Below, piece after piece: positions 1-7,750 of a stretch of DNA of 50,517 nt. Source of the DNA: TMED27 sp964351195 (lineage in GTDB: Bacteria > Pseudomonadota > Alphaproteobacteria > Micavibrionales > Micavibrionaceae); the NCBI GenBank assembly GCA_964351195.1, contig CAYGNI010000002.1:1-50517 (forward strand), given 5' to 3'. Numbering within the stretch: position 1 is the stretch's first letter; each line of letters starts with the position of its first letter. Both the position numbers and the translations under genes were made by a program. The notes below the pieces were generated by a model. That model was not told the origin of the DNA. It saw only the letters and a list, made by a program, of their open reading frames with translations, and made no database searches.

Positions 1-420
1 CATAAGGCAGGGGGATAGACAAAGTTGCTGCCTGTTTACGTCGCTGCTCTCGCGGATGCAGTGATGGTGGCAATGGATACTGCCGGCGCGCGGGGCAAGA
101 TTTATGAGCTGGGCGGGCCGGGGGTTTATACATTTAAGGCGCTCTATGAGAAAATGTTTGAATATACAAAACGGCCTGTGGCACTTGTTTCTTTGCCGTT
201 TGGCTTGGCAAAGGTGCAGGCGTTTTTTATGGGCGTGCTTCCCAAGCCGCCATTGACGCGTGATCAGGTGGAATCGCTGAAGACGGATAATGTGGTGTCC
301 GATGAGGCGTTGACATTAGAGGATTTGGGCATATCTCCGACAGGTATGGATGTGATTTTGCCGACGTATCTGACACGGTTTAGGCCCGGTGGGCGTTTTG
401 CAGATATTAAGGCTGCTTAA
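1..420 (+). CDS. Complex I NDUFA9-like accessory protein (NAD(P)-binding, atypical SDR), 3' end only
   Basis: The 3' part of a gene that starts before the window. The readable protein contains LPVYVAALADAV, the family segment that normally reads (F)QPVYVxDVADAV, followed by YELGGPxVYTF and the C-terminal half of the epimerase-like fold of the NDUFA9/YlbE-type group, which in alphaproteobacteria associates with respiratory complex I. The same frame has a TAG at 16-18, where homologues usually read GGxTK. Either the gene carries a nonsense mutation, or the first bases of the window are unreliable, or translation restarts at TTG 25. The function is inferred from family resemblance. The gene ends 182 bases before surA and is probably a separate transcription unit. 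Confidence 0.75.
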
Positions 421-421
421 T

Positions 422-548
422 CAGTCTTTGTCTTTTGGGCTGCAAGTTGCGATTTTCTCCGCTTCCGGTTCGCATGTATGTTTCATACATTTACGTTTCC
501 GGTTCTCAAAAATCGCAAGTTTCGCCGCAAAATACTTTGATTGACTGT
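422..548. repeat. Composite inverted repeat between the NDUFA9-like gene and surA
   Basis: The core is a perfect hairpin, ATGTATG (474-480), TTT, CATACAT (484-490). It is enclosed by perfect 10-base arms TTGCGATTTT (447-456) and AAAATCGCAA (509-518). Short CAGTC/GACTG ends (422-426 and 544-548) suggest a larger, decayed palindrome. A similarly built element lies at 22809-22889, so this may be a repeat family of the genome. It could also act as a terminator for the upstream gene, though it has no long T-run. Confidence 0.6.
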
Positions 549-602
549 TTTTATTACAAGGATATTTAATTCTAGCGCCTCGAAGGTATATGTGATTAAA
601 AA

Positions 603-1562
603 GTGATGATGAGATTTTTGTTTTTAGTTTTATTGATGTGTTCTTTCCTGCTCGTGCCTGCGGTTTATAGCCCTGCGGCGGCGGATAATATGGGTATTGC
701 GGTTGTTGTGAATGAGGACGCGATATCGTTGGATGACATTAATGATCGAATGAATTTGATCATCGGATCTTCGCGTTTGCCCAATACGCCTGATACGCGG
801 CAGAAGCTCTTGCCGCAGATTATTGGGGCGCTGGTGGATGAGCAGCTTAAAATGCAGGAAGCAGCACGTCTGGAGATTGAGGTAGGTCAGGGCGAAGTGA
901 ATGCCGGGTTTGCACAAATTGCGCAGCAAAATAATTTTGAGCCGGAAGAGTTTAAAAAGATGCTGCAATCAGGCGGCGTTAACGTTGAGACGATGGAGCG
1001 TCAAATTCGTGCGGAGCTTGCTTGGGGGAAAGTGATTCAAGCCAGAATGCGGCCGCAGGTTGTGATTTCCGATAACGATATCGACAATGTGGTTGCGCGT
1101 ATCAAATCAAGTGTTGGGAAAACGGAATATCTGCTTGCTGAGATTTTAATCCCAATTGAAAGCAGCGAGCAGGAAGTGGAAGTCCGGGATCTGGCTTATA
1201 AGATTGTACAGCAAATTCGTGAAGGTCAGGCACAATTTGGACGTATGGCTCAGCAGTTTTCGAAAGCACCTGGAGCGCCGCAAGGTGGGATGGTGGGCTG
1301 GATTCAAGAAGGGCAGATGGCGCGTGAAATTGATGCGGTGATGGTCGGCCTTGAAAAGGGCGCAGTGAGTGATCCGGTGCGCACTCTGGGTGGGTATCAT
1401 ATTATCACTGTTAGAGACACGCGCATGATTACGGAGGAGACTATTCCGCCGCGCGAAGCCATTGAGCGCAATTTAGGTATGGAGCGGCTTGATCGTTTGC
1501 AGCGTCGTTATTTGCTCGATCTTAAATCTGCGGCGTTTATCGAGAATCGTCTTGGCTCTTGA
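603..1562 (+). CDS. surA: SurA-like periplasmic peptidyl-prolyl isomerase / outer membrane protein chaperone
   Basis: Protein of 319 residues with an N-terminal hydrophobic signal peptide (about residues 1-27, ending near PAAADN). A SurA N-terminal chaperone region follows (about 35-150). One parvulin PPIC domain lies at about 175-275, with the typical FGRMAQQFSKAPGAPQGG and LGGYHIITVRDTR segments. SurA proteins shepherd unfolded outer membrane proteins such as LptD and TolC through the periplasm. Only one parvulin domain is seen, as is common in alphaproteobacteria, against two in E. coli. GTG 603, ATG 606 and ATG 609 are all possible starts and no strong ribosome site separates them. The stop overlaps the rsmA start by 11 bases, so the two genes are translationally coupled. 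The usual neighbours lptD (upstream) and pdxA (between surA and rsmA) are absent. Confidence 0.88.
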   Translation: MMMRFLFLVLLMCSFLLVPAVYSPAAADNMGIAVVVNEDAISLDDINDRMNLIIGSSRLPNTPDTRQKLLPQIIGALVDEQLKMQEAARLEIEVGQGEVNAGFAQIAQQNNFEPEEFKKMLQSGGVNVETMERQIRAELAWGKVIQARMRPQVVISDNDIDNVVARIKSSVGKTEYLLAEILIPIESSEQEVEVRDLAYKIVQQIREGQAQFGRMAQQFSKAPGAPQGGMVGWIQEGQMAREIDAVMVGLEKGAVSDPVRTLGGYHIITVRDTRMITEETIPPREAIERNLGMERLDRLQRRYLLDLKSAAFIENRLGS

Positions 1563-2388
1563 GGATCTTCCGCCACTTCGTGAAGTGATTGCTGCGCATG
1601 ATTTGCGTGCGGAGAAAAAGCTGGGGCAGAATTTTCTGCTCGATTCCAATATTACCGATAAAATTGCACGCCATGCTGCGCAGCTGAGTGGTGGCTTTGA
1701 AGGCAAAACCGTCTTTGAGGTCGGTCCGGGGCCAGGCGGCTTAACGCGTTCATTGTTGAAGGTGGGGGCGAAAAAGGTGATAGCGGTAGAGTTTGATCCC
1801 CGCGCGGTTGGCGCTTTGCAGGATTTGAAGGCGGCAGCGGAAGGGCGTCAGGCGTGTTTGGACGGTGCTGAGTTTGGGATTGATTTTAGCGTGCTGGCGG
1901 AAGCGCCGCGCATTATTGTCGCAAATTTACCGTATAATATTGCGACACCGTTATTGACTGGGTGGCTGGCGCAAATAAGGGCGGATAGGGATGTTTATAC
2001 AGCGATGGTGCTTATGTTTCAAAAAGAAGTGGCGCAGCGCATATGCGCGGATGTGGGATCGAAGGCGTATGGGCGGTTATCGGTGATTTCGCGCTGGATT
2101 TGTGAGACGAAAAAACTATTTGATTTACCACCCTCAGCGTTTACCCCGCCGCCCAAGGTGACGTCCAGTGTTGTCGGCTTTGTGCCACGGGATTTTACGG
2201 CGGATGCGCCGGCATTTGCGACTATGGAAGCTCTGACGGCTGCTGCGTTTGGGCAGCGGCGTAAGATGATCCGCAGTTCTTTGCGGGATTATGCCGAGAA
2301 TTTGAAAAAAGCCGGTATAGATGATAATTTGCGCGCAGAGAATTTATCCGTGCAGGATTATATAAAGCTTGCAAAATTATTGACATAA
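1552..2388 (+). CDS. rsmA: 16S rRNA dimethyladenosine transferase RsmA (KsgA)
   Basis: S-adenosylmethionine-dependent enzyme that dimethylates two adjacent adenosines in the 3'-terminal helix of 16S rRNA during small-subunit maturation. The family signature KLGQNFLLDSNITDKI lies near the N-terminus. The SAM motif I is FEVGPGPGGLTRSLL and the catalytic motif IV is NLPYNIATPLL. The C-terminal RRKMIRSSL segment is also typical. I chose TTG 1552 because the product (278 residues) then begins ALEDLPPLREVIAAHDLRA, matching the usual short N-terminus; upstream in-frame codons lie within surA. The gene overlaps surA by 11 bases and is probably co-transcribed with it. Confidence 0.93.
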   Translation: MALEDLPPLREVIAAHDLRAEKKLGQNFLLDSNITDKIARHAAQLSGGFEGKTVFEVGPGPGGLTRSLLKVGAKKVIAVEFDPRAVGALQDLKAAAEGRQACLDGAEFGIDFSVLAEAPRIIVANLPYNIATPLLTGWLAQIRADRDVYTAMVLMFQKEVAQRICADVGSKAYGRLSVISRWICETKKLFDLPPSAFTPPPKVTSSVVGFVPRDFTADAPAFATMEALTAAAFGQRRKMIRSSLRDYAENLKKAGIDDNLRAENLSVQDYIKLAKLLT

Positions 2389-2428
2389 TATTATAAAAGG
2401 CGCTGTTTTTGTTTTTAGGTGAGATTTT

Positions 2429-3127
2429 ATGCTTCGGATTGATTGGGAAAAATCTAAGTTTTTCAGAGCTGCTGCGTTGGATGATTTTCAAAAAGCGGTT
2501 TTTGCTGGCACTTTCCAGGGTCTTAGTAATGAGACAATGGCTCATCAGTTGTTGCGAGATAACCGCCCTCTTAAGACAAGAACAAATCAAATTGTTCGTG
2601 AGAGAACAGCGGGCCGTAAAGCGCTTAAACTTGAGGCGCCTCCGGGACCGGGTCCAAATTCTTTCATTCCGGTTTTATCGGCTGCGTTAAAGAGCGGATT
2701 GAATATAGAAGTCAGCGAGGCTTTTGCGGATCTTGCTAGTCTGATACCTGAAGAAACTAGAGATATTCTGTTTGAAATGGCTGTTGAGGGCCTGGATGGT
2801 CTTGGTATTGCAGCGAAGCATGGGAAAAACCAAAACTATGTACATGATCGGGTAGAACGTGGTGCTGTTAGGACTCTGTTCAAGGACGCTGGCTGTGCAG
2901 AGCAGATGCCAGAGCGTGCTGGTTTAGTATTGTTGAATGCAGCAGCTGTGTTGAAAAATAAGTCGATTGATGACGCGGGTGAGATTTTTCCGCACACAAA
3001 AGTTGAAATAGTTGGGACAGATGAGGATGTTAGAGGGAGACTAATTAAAGTCCCTCCTTTAGTCCACGTACAAACGCCGATAGGCCCTGGAGGCGGTGTC
3101 GCTTTAGACGTTCGGCATCCAAGATAA
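2429..3127 (+). CDS. Hypothetical protein with two sigma-region-4-like helix-turn-helix segments
   Basis: I do not recognise this 232-residue protein. Two segments look like LuxR/sigma-region-4 helix-turn-helix units: about residues 17-60 (AVFAGTFQGLSNETMAHQLL ... RTNQIVRER) and about 107-151 (ILFEMAVEGLDGLGIAAKHG, then NQNYVHDRVERG). A proline/glycine-rich linker (about 70-78) lies between them. This suggests a DNA-binding protein, but I cannot name a target. AGGTGAG at 2418-2424 precedes ATG 2429. The last 83 bases overlap the convergent gmk gene (3045-3127), so its final 28 or so residues are encoded opposite gmk and may not be conserved. It lies 40 bases after rsmA and could be the third gene of the surA-rsmA operon. 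No signal peptide or membrane segment is seen. Confidence 0.65.
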   Translation: MLRIDWEKSKFFRAAALDDFQKAVFAGTFQGLSNETMAHQLLRDNRPLKTRTNQIVRERTAGRKALKLEAPPGPGPNSFIPVLSAALKSGLNIEVSEAFADLASLIPEETRDILFEMAVEGLDGLGIAAKHGKNQNYVHDRVERGAVRTLFKDAGCAEQMPERAGLVLLNAAAVLKNKSIDDAGEIFPHTKVEIVGTDEDVRGRLIKVPPLVHVQTPIGPGGGVALDVRHPR

Positions 3128-3689
3128 GCTGGGCTTTCTTAATCGCTAAATCGATATCGGAATTGAGGATGACGTAGTCGTATTCGGAGTAGTGCGACAT
3201 TTCATCTGAGGCTTTGGCCATGCGGCCCTGAATTTGCTCCTCGCTTTCGAGGGTGTCTTTAGAGCGGGTGCGCAGGCGTTTTTCCAGCTCTGCGCGTGAG
3301 GGCGGAAGGATAAATACGGTGACGAGGTCGTCGCGCGCGGATTCCGCAAGTTGCTGCGTTCCCTGCCAGTCGATGTCAAAGAGGACGTCTTTGCCTTCGT
3401 TTAGGGCTTGTTGTACGGGTTCTTTGGGCGTGCCGTAGTAGTTATCAAAGACTTTGGCGTGTTCTAGCATTTCGCCGTTTTCGATCATGGTGCGAAAGGT
3501 GTTGGTATCCACGAAAAAGTAATCTTCGCCGTGAGTTTCACCGGCACGCCTTGGGCGGGTTGTGGCGGAGACAGAGACAACGGTGTCCTTGTTGGTTCTT
3601 AAAAGTTCACGCGTGATTGTAGTTTTTCCTGCGCCCGAAGGGGAGGACAGCACATACATCAGGCCGCGGCGTTTAAGATCTACACTCAT
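3045..3689 (-). CDS. gmk: Guanylate kinase
   Basis: Converts GMP and ATP to GDP and ADP in purine nucleotide synthesis. Protein of 214 residues, normal for the family. The P-loop SSPSGAGKTT is at residues 15-24. The GMP-binding region contains SVSATTRPRRAGE followed by GEDYFFVD, and the DIDWQGTQQL strand and the VFILPPS segment are typical. The start ATG (3687-3689) fits the usual family N-terminus, but no clear Shine-Dalgarno sequence precedes it; the leader is instead a perfect tandem 22-base repeat. The 3' end overlaps the convergent helix-turn-helix gene by 83 bases. Confidence 0.95.
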   Translation of the reverse strand: MSVDLKRRGLMYVLSSPSGAGKTTITRELLRTNKDTVVSVSATTRPRRAGETHGEDYFFVDTNTFRTMIENGEMLEHAKVFDNYYGTPKEPVQQALNEGKDVLFDIDWQGTQQLAESARDDLVTVFILPPSRAELEKRLRTRSKDTLESEEQIQGRMAKASDEMSHYSEYDYVILNSDIDLAIKKAQLILDAERLKRHRLQGLSAFVRGLKEGL

Positions 3690-3733
3690 AGTTTTATGCT
3701 TTTAGTTTTATAGTTTTATGCTTTTAGTTTTAT
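3690..3733. repeat. Perfect tandem 22-bp duplication directly upstream of gmk
   Basis: Two identical adjacent 22-base units at 3690-3711 and 3712-3733. Each unit is AGTTTTAT, GCTTTT, AGTTTTAT, so the octamer AGTTTTAT occurs four times. The array touches the gmk start codon and fills the place where a ribosome binding site would be, so copy number could affect gmk translation. It may also be a recent slippage event without function. Confidence 0.85.
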
Positions 3734-3821
3734 TCTTTAGCTTGTTGTTTTGTGTATGTTTACGTTAACGGCAGGCAGAATGAATCGCAATTCCTAAATT
3801 TTTCAGTCTGTGGTGAACGCT

Positions 3822-3847
3822 TTTTTACAACCGCAGGTTTGTAAAAA
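3822..3847. promoter_or_regulatory. Perfect inverted repeat in the gap between gmk and the ArsR-family gene
   Basis: TTTTTACAA (3822-3830) and TTGTAAAAA (3839-3847) form 9-base arms around an 8-base loop. The element lies about 120 bases before the ArsR-type regulator gene and 130 bases before gmk, in a 278-base divergent gap. It could be an operator for the neighbouring regulator or part of a hairpin. There is no direct evidence for either. The rest of the gap is AT-rich with no further clear element. Confidence 0.4.
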
Positions 3848-3967
3848 GTTGCGTTTTTGCTTGTTTTCACGCATGATAAAGGCGTAAAAAAAGTATAGTT
3901 ATTGAAAAAGTTCGTGATAGAGTTTCTTTTTAAGTTTGATCTATGATGCGTTTGCTGTGTAGAAGCT

Positions 3968-4291
3968 GTGAAATATAGTGATTATGTAATGTCAGAAAGC
4001 TTAGAACATAAAGCTGAGAATGCAGCAAATCTGTTAAAGGCGCTTTCAAATGAGAAGCGGCTTGTTATTGCGTGCGTGCTGCGTAAAGGTGAGCAGTGTG
4101 TGGGTGATTTGGAACAGATGGTGGGTTTAAGCCAGTCTGCATTGTCGCAACATTTGGCGCGACTTCGCCGGGACGGTATTGTGAAGACACGGCGCGAAGC
4201 ACAGACGATTTATTATTCTTTGAGTGATGATCGCGTGCATGCGGTTTTAGATTGCCTGGGTGAACTTTTCTGCGATGGCCTTACCGAATAA
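3968..4291 (+). CDS. ArsR-family regulator of the BigR/SqrR/NolR type, probable persulfide sensor
   Basis: Winged helix-turn-helix protein of 107 residues. The recognition helix region VGLSQSALSQHLARLRRDGI and the wing KTRREAQTIYYSL are characteristic of the NolR/BigR/SqrR branch. Cysteines at residues 36 and 102 (GTG 3968 numbering) are 66 residues apart, the same spacing as the redox pair of SqrR (41/107) and BigR (42/108), where reactive sulfur species form a bridge and relieve repression. Cys44 and Cys96 are extra. The start may be GTG 3968 or ATG 3989; the choice does not change the domain. No sulfide oxidation gene is adjacent, so the target is unknown. The gene ends one base from the convergent glycosyltransferase gene. 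Confidence 0.82.
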   Translation: MKYSDYVMSESLEHKAENAANLLKALSNEKRLVIACVLRKGEQCVGDLEQMVGLSQSALSQHLARLRRDGIVKTRREAQTIYYSLSDDRVHAVLDCLGELFCDGLTE

Positions 4292-4292
4292 C

Positions 4293-5255
4293 CTAGTGTT
4301 TTGTTGCAGCTTGCTGCGTGGGATTTTCTCTGGGCTTAAATGCGTTTAAAACGTTTTGCGATTTTAAATCTTCCAAATTCTTTTCCTGTAAGACTTCGAC
4401 ATGATGCCCTCTGGGTGCGTGTTTGACGGGGTTGCTGTGCTCAGAGAACAAGACGAGTGACGGGCAGCCGGTTGCGCCAATCAGGTGCATTGGGCCGGTA
4501 TCATTGCCGATTGCGCCTGCAGCGTTGCGCGCGAGGGTGGCGATTTGGGCGAGAGATGTCTGTGCGGTGAGGTCGAGGGACTGCGGACATGATGCAGCAA
4601 TTTCCTGTGTGGCATCCTGGTCGGATTTTGTGCCAATGAGCACGGGTTGGTAACCGCTTTTTGCTAGCATGAGGGCGAGGCGGCCGTATTTATCTGCGGG
4701 CCAGCGTTTTTCCGGACGCTCCGGGGCGCAGCCGGGGACCAAGAGTACAAAAGGTTTTTGCAGTGGGAAGGATTTAATATCGGTTTCCATCCAAGCGAGC
4801 GGGTCGGGTTCTATACCCGTGATGCCCGCAAGTCCTAGTGTCTGCACATGGCCGTCGAATGCGTGACCCGCATTGCGATCCGGTGATGTATTGCGGTGGG
4901 ATGCACCTTTGGCGATGCCGACCCATTCGGGTTTTTGGCGGCCAAAAAGCTTGAAATAAAAACCAGTGCGGTCGTTATTTTGCAAATCGTAGACGCGGGT
5001 GAAGTTTTGGCTTTGGAAGAATTTTTGCAGTTTGAGCCATTCACCGAATTGCAGCAATTTTGGGCGAGTGTCGATATGAATGTGATCGAAATAGCCGCAA
5101 TCGATTGCAAACTTTTCAAAGGGTTTTGTCGTTAGCAGCGTGATTTTGGCGTTTTTGTGATGTTTGCGTATGGCGGCCATGGGACCCAGAGCCTGTATGA
5201 AATCACCCAGGGCGCCCAATTTGATGACGAGAATATTTTGCTGCGTTTTGCTCAT
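4293..5255 (-). CDS. Glycosyltransferase family 9 (heptosyltransferase-like)
   Basis: Protein of 320 residues. The N-terminus ILVIKLGALGDFIQALGPM and the C-terminal GNDTGPMHLIGATGCPSLVLFS are hallmarks of family GT9, which adds heptose or a similar sugar to the lipopolysaccharide inner core from the cytoplasmic face. The VPGCAPERPEKRWP segment matches the nucleotide-sugar region. I chose ATG 5255, four bases after the stop of the upstream GT4 gene; an earlier in-frame ATG at 5324 would run 65 bases into that gene and add a non-family extension. It probably forms an operon with the GT4 gene for surface polysaccharide or LPS assembly. The exact acceptor cannot be told from sequence. Confidence 0.85.
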   Translation of the reverse strand: MSKTQQNILVIKLGALGDFIQALGPMAAIRKHHKNAKITLLTTKPFEKFAIDCGYFDHIHIDTRPKLLQFGEWLKLQKFFQSQNFTRVYDLQNNDRTGFYFKLFGRQKPEWVGIAKGASHRNTSPDRNAGHAFDGHVQTLGLAGITGIEPDPLAWMETDIKSFPLQKPFVLLVPGCAPERPEKRWPADKYGRLALMLAKSGYQPVLIGTKSDQDATQEIAASCPQSLDLTAQTSLAQIATLARNAAGAIGNDTGPMHLIGATGCPSLVLFSEHSNPVKHAPRGHHVEVLQEKNLEDLKSQNVLNAFKPRENPTQQAATKH

Positions 5256-5259
5256 GGTA

Positions 5260-6507
5260 TTATTCTGCTGCTTTGAGGCCTGTGTTATTAAGCGATCTTT
5301 TTCTGGGGGCGTTTTTTTCGCCATGGAAGGGTTGGTCCGCTTCTTCGTAATCGTAAGACAGGGTGTTTTTCAAAAGCTCGGCATAAACGTTGAGGGTGCG
5401 GTCGGCCATAAGTTCTTTTGTAAAGTTTTCGGCGATGTGAGCCATGGCGCGCGTGGCTAACATTGAGCGCTGCGCGGCGGTGAGGGCGAGGGCTTCTTCA
5501 ATGGCTTTGGCGAGCTTGTCGGCATTGCCAGGCTCGACGAGCCAGCCTGTTTGACCGCGGATAATGGTTTCGCGCGCGCCGCCATGGTCACTTGCGATGA
5601 TCGGGCGGCCCATGGCTTGTGCCTCTACGGGGACTCGGCCGAAGCCTTCCGGGTCTGTCGACGGGCAGACAACGACAGTGGCTAGCATATAGGCGGCGGG
5701 CATGTCATTACAATGATCGACGATGCGGACTTTGCCGCCAAGATTTTTGGCCTGAATTGTGGCTTCGAGCTCTTGGCGGTATTCGCTGCGGCCTTGATCC
5801 GCACCGATCATTACGCAAAAGAGATCTTTGCGCCCGAGTTTTGCCAGTGCGTCGATGAGGACGTGATGGCCTTTCCAGCGGGAAATGCGCGCAGGCAGCA
5901 TGATGATGTTTGCGCCGTCGGGCACACGCCATTGATTGGATAGTGTGATGAGGCGTTCAGCGGTGACGGCGGTCGGGTGGAATTTGTCCAACGGGATGCC
6001 ACGCGGAATGAGGCGGATTGTGCGCTCATCGAGGTCATAGTTTTTGTGCAAATAGGCGGCAACATATTGCGAGATTGCGATGACGCGTTCGCCGTGGGCG
6101 ATTGAGCTGTTGTAGAATTTTTTGGCTTTGCCGTTGATATTATAGGGGGCATGGCACGTCGTCATGAAGTGGGCGTTGGTTTTTTTACAGGCGCGCCAAG
6201 CGCTCCAAGCGGGCGCGCGGCTGCGGGCGTGAATGATGTTAACATTATATCTTTGGATCAGCTTTTTGAGGCGGCCAACGTTTTTCCACATGACCAGCGG
6301 GTTTTTGGAATGCACTGGCAGGTTGATGTGGACAGCGCCAAAGCGGGCGAGTTCGTGCACGCGCGAACCGCCGTTGGAAACGACGATAGCCTGTGCACCG
6401 CTGGCAATGATTTCCGAAGCGATATCAATGCAACCTTGCTCTGCGCCGCCGGGGCCGAGCTCGGGGATGATTTGCATGATGACGGGTTGTGTTTGAAACG
6501 ACTTCAT
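5260..6507 (-). CDS. Glycosyltransferase family 4 (GT-B fold)
   Basis: Protein of 415 residues. The N-terminal half has the acceptor-binding IIPELGPGGAEQG loop. The C-terminal half has ARISRWKGHHVLIDAL and the EX7E motif region in DPEGFGRVPVEAQAMGRPII, followed by HGGARETIIRGQTGWLVEPG. These are typical retaining GT4 features for LPS core or O-antigen sugars. The last 30 or so residues are charged and extend beyond the fold. It is followed after four bases by the GT9 gene, which suggests a two-gene envelope-sugar operon. The start is 48 bases from the divergent hydrolase gene, so promoters for both must lie in or near that short gap. Confidence 0.88.
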   Translation of the reverse strand: MKSFQTQPVIMQIIPELGPGGAEQGCIDIASEIIASGAQAIVVSNGGSRVHELARFGAVHINLPVHSKNPLVMWKNVGRLKKLIQRYNVNIIHARSRAPAWSAWRACKKTNAHFMTTCHAPYNINGKAKKFYNSSIAHGERVIAISQYVAAYLHKNYDLDERTIRLIPRGIPLDKFHPTAVTAERLITLSNQWRVPDGANIIMLPARISRWKGHHVLIDALAKLGRKDLFCVMIGADQGRSEYRQELEATIQAKNLGGKVRIVDHCNDMPAAYMLATVVVCPSTDPEGFGRVPVEAQAMGRPIIASDHGGARETIIRGQTGWLVEPGNADKLAKAIEEALALTAAQRSMLATRAMAHIAENFTKELMADRTLNVYAELLKNTLSYDYEEADQPFHGEKNAPRKRSLNNTGLKAAE

Positions 6508-6555
6508 GGTGTTTTATATGATGTATTACGGATTCTAGCAAGAGAGCTTAATGAC

Positions 6556-7299
6556 ATGAGTAGAGGTCCTGAATATCTTGAACGTGAAGGCCAGCCTAGA
6601 CTGGCGTATCATTATACCCCTGGGAGCTCCCCTATGGTTATGTTTTGCGGCGGATATCGCTCGGATATGGGTGGTACGAAGGCGACGTATCTTGAGGCAC
6701 AGTGCGCGGCGCGCGGGCAAGGATATTTGCGGTTTGATTATTCTGGCCACGGGGATTCCGAGGGCGACTTTAATGATGGTACGATTGGGGCGTGGTTTTC
6801 CGATGCTTTGGCGATTTTGGATGAGGTGGCGCAAGGCCCTGTCATTTTGGTGGGGTCCTCGATGGGTGGCTGGATGGCGTTATTGCTAGCGCGCGCGCGG
6901 CCTGAGCGGATTGCGGGGCTTGTGGGTATTGCGCCTGCGCCTGATTTTTCGCGCGATGTGTATGCGAAATTTAGTGATGAGCACAAGCGTATCATGGACG
7001 AGCAGGGATTTGTTGAGATTCCCAATGATTACAGCGATGAGCCGTACCATTTTACTAAGGCTTTTTTTGATGATGGGGATCGGCATCTGGTTTTGGATCA
7101 GCCGCAAAGCGTTACATTTCCTGTGCATTTGATCCACGGGCAGTTGGATGTTGATGTACCCTATGAGTTGTCGATCAAAATTCAAGAGATGTACGGGGAC
7201 AGTAATGTGCGCATCACGTTTGTGGAGGATGGCGATCACAGGTTATCAAGGCCACAGGATTTGGAGCTGATTGACGGGGTTATTCAGGGCGCAACGTAG
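6556..7299 (+). CDS. Alpha/beta hydrolase, ABHD10-like serine esterase/thioesterase
   Basis: Protein of 247 residues. The nucleophile elbow is GSSMGGW (catalytic Ser). A likely acid Asp lies in HGQLDVDVP and the His in GDHRLSR. The oxyanion-side segment MFCGGYRSDMGGTKA and the RFDYSGHGDSEG strand resemble ABHD10 and its alphaproteobacterial relatives, which cleave acyl thioesters or acyl esters. The natural substrate is unknown. I chose ATG 6556 because the family N-terminus begins just before GPEYLEREG; earlier in-frame codons run back into the divergent GT4 gene. The last 20 bases overlap the convergent membrane-protein gene. Confidence 0.85.
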   Translation: MSRGPEYLEREGQPRLAYHYTPGSSPMVMFCGGYRSDMGGTKATYLEAQCAARGQGYLRFDYSGHGDSEGDFNDGTIGAWFSDALAILDEVAQGPVILVGSSMGGWMALLLARARPERIAGLVGIAPAPDFSRDVYAKFSDEHKRIMDEQGFVEIPNDYSDEPYHFTKAFFDDGDRHLVLDQPQSVTFPVHLIHGQLDVDVPYELSIKIQEMYGDSNVRITFVEDGDHRLSRPQDLELIDGVIQGAT

Positions 7300-7648
7300 G
7301 CTTTTTTCTACGGTGGCTGATTTGATTCCCACCGATCCAGCCAAAGAGCAGGCGTAGCAAGTAGTATTCAGCGGCAATTAATATAGGCAAGACGATGATC
7401 ATTACGCTCAGTGCGATTGTAAGCTGAATGGTTAGGAAAGGGTCTATGGCTTCAAGGACTTCGGGTTCGGATGTTTTTACGAATTCCTGAAACGATTCTG
7501 TGTGATAATTCGCCCAAACCCAGCCAATTGACGTGAATTTGAGAGTTTTGTCGAAGGATTCATCCATGTAGTAGATGTAAGCGTCATGTCCTAAAGCTAT
7601 GAGTGCAAGCAGAGCCGGTACGGCAAATAATGGAAGATAGCGTTTCAT
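7280..7648 (-). CDS. Small membrane protein of unknown function
   Basis: Protein of 122 residues that I do not recognise. An N-terminal hydrophobic segment (about residues 5-20) is followed by a roughly 45-residue acidic/aromatic stretch likely to be periplasmic. A second long membrane segment (about 72-105, LTIALSVMIIVLPILIAAEY) and a basic C-terminus (SHRRKKPTLRPE) follow. The basic tail suggests both ends face the cytoplasm. The 3' end overlaps the hydrolase gene by 20 bases in convergent orientation. No named domain can be assigned. Confidence 0.65.
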   Translation of the reverse strand: MKRYLPLFAVPALLALIALGHDAYIYYMDESFDKTLKFTSIGWVWANYHTESFQEFVKTSEPEVLEAIDPFLTIQLTIALSVMIIVLPILIAAEYYLLRLLFGWIGGNQISHRRKKPTLRPE

Positions 7649-7750
7649 ATTATAGCCTATCGCTTTTTGTACAAATTCAGGTTAGTATTGTAATACTATT
7701 GCGTATAATTCTAAACCGTTATTTTGAATAAGCAGAAAAAGTCCGTTCTC

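Noticed and set aside
6151..6555. In-frame 5' extension of the alpha/beta hydrolase gene
   Set aside because: It runs through the divergent GT4 gene and its start region; the hydrolase fold begins just after ATG 6556.
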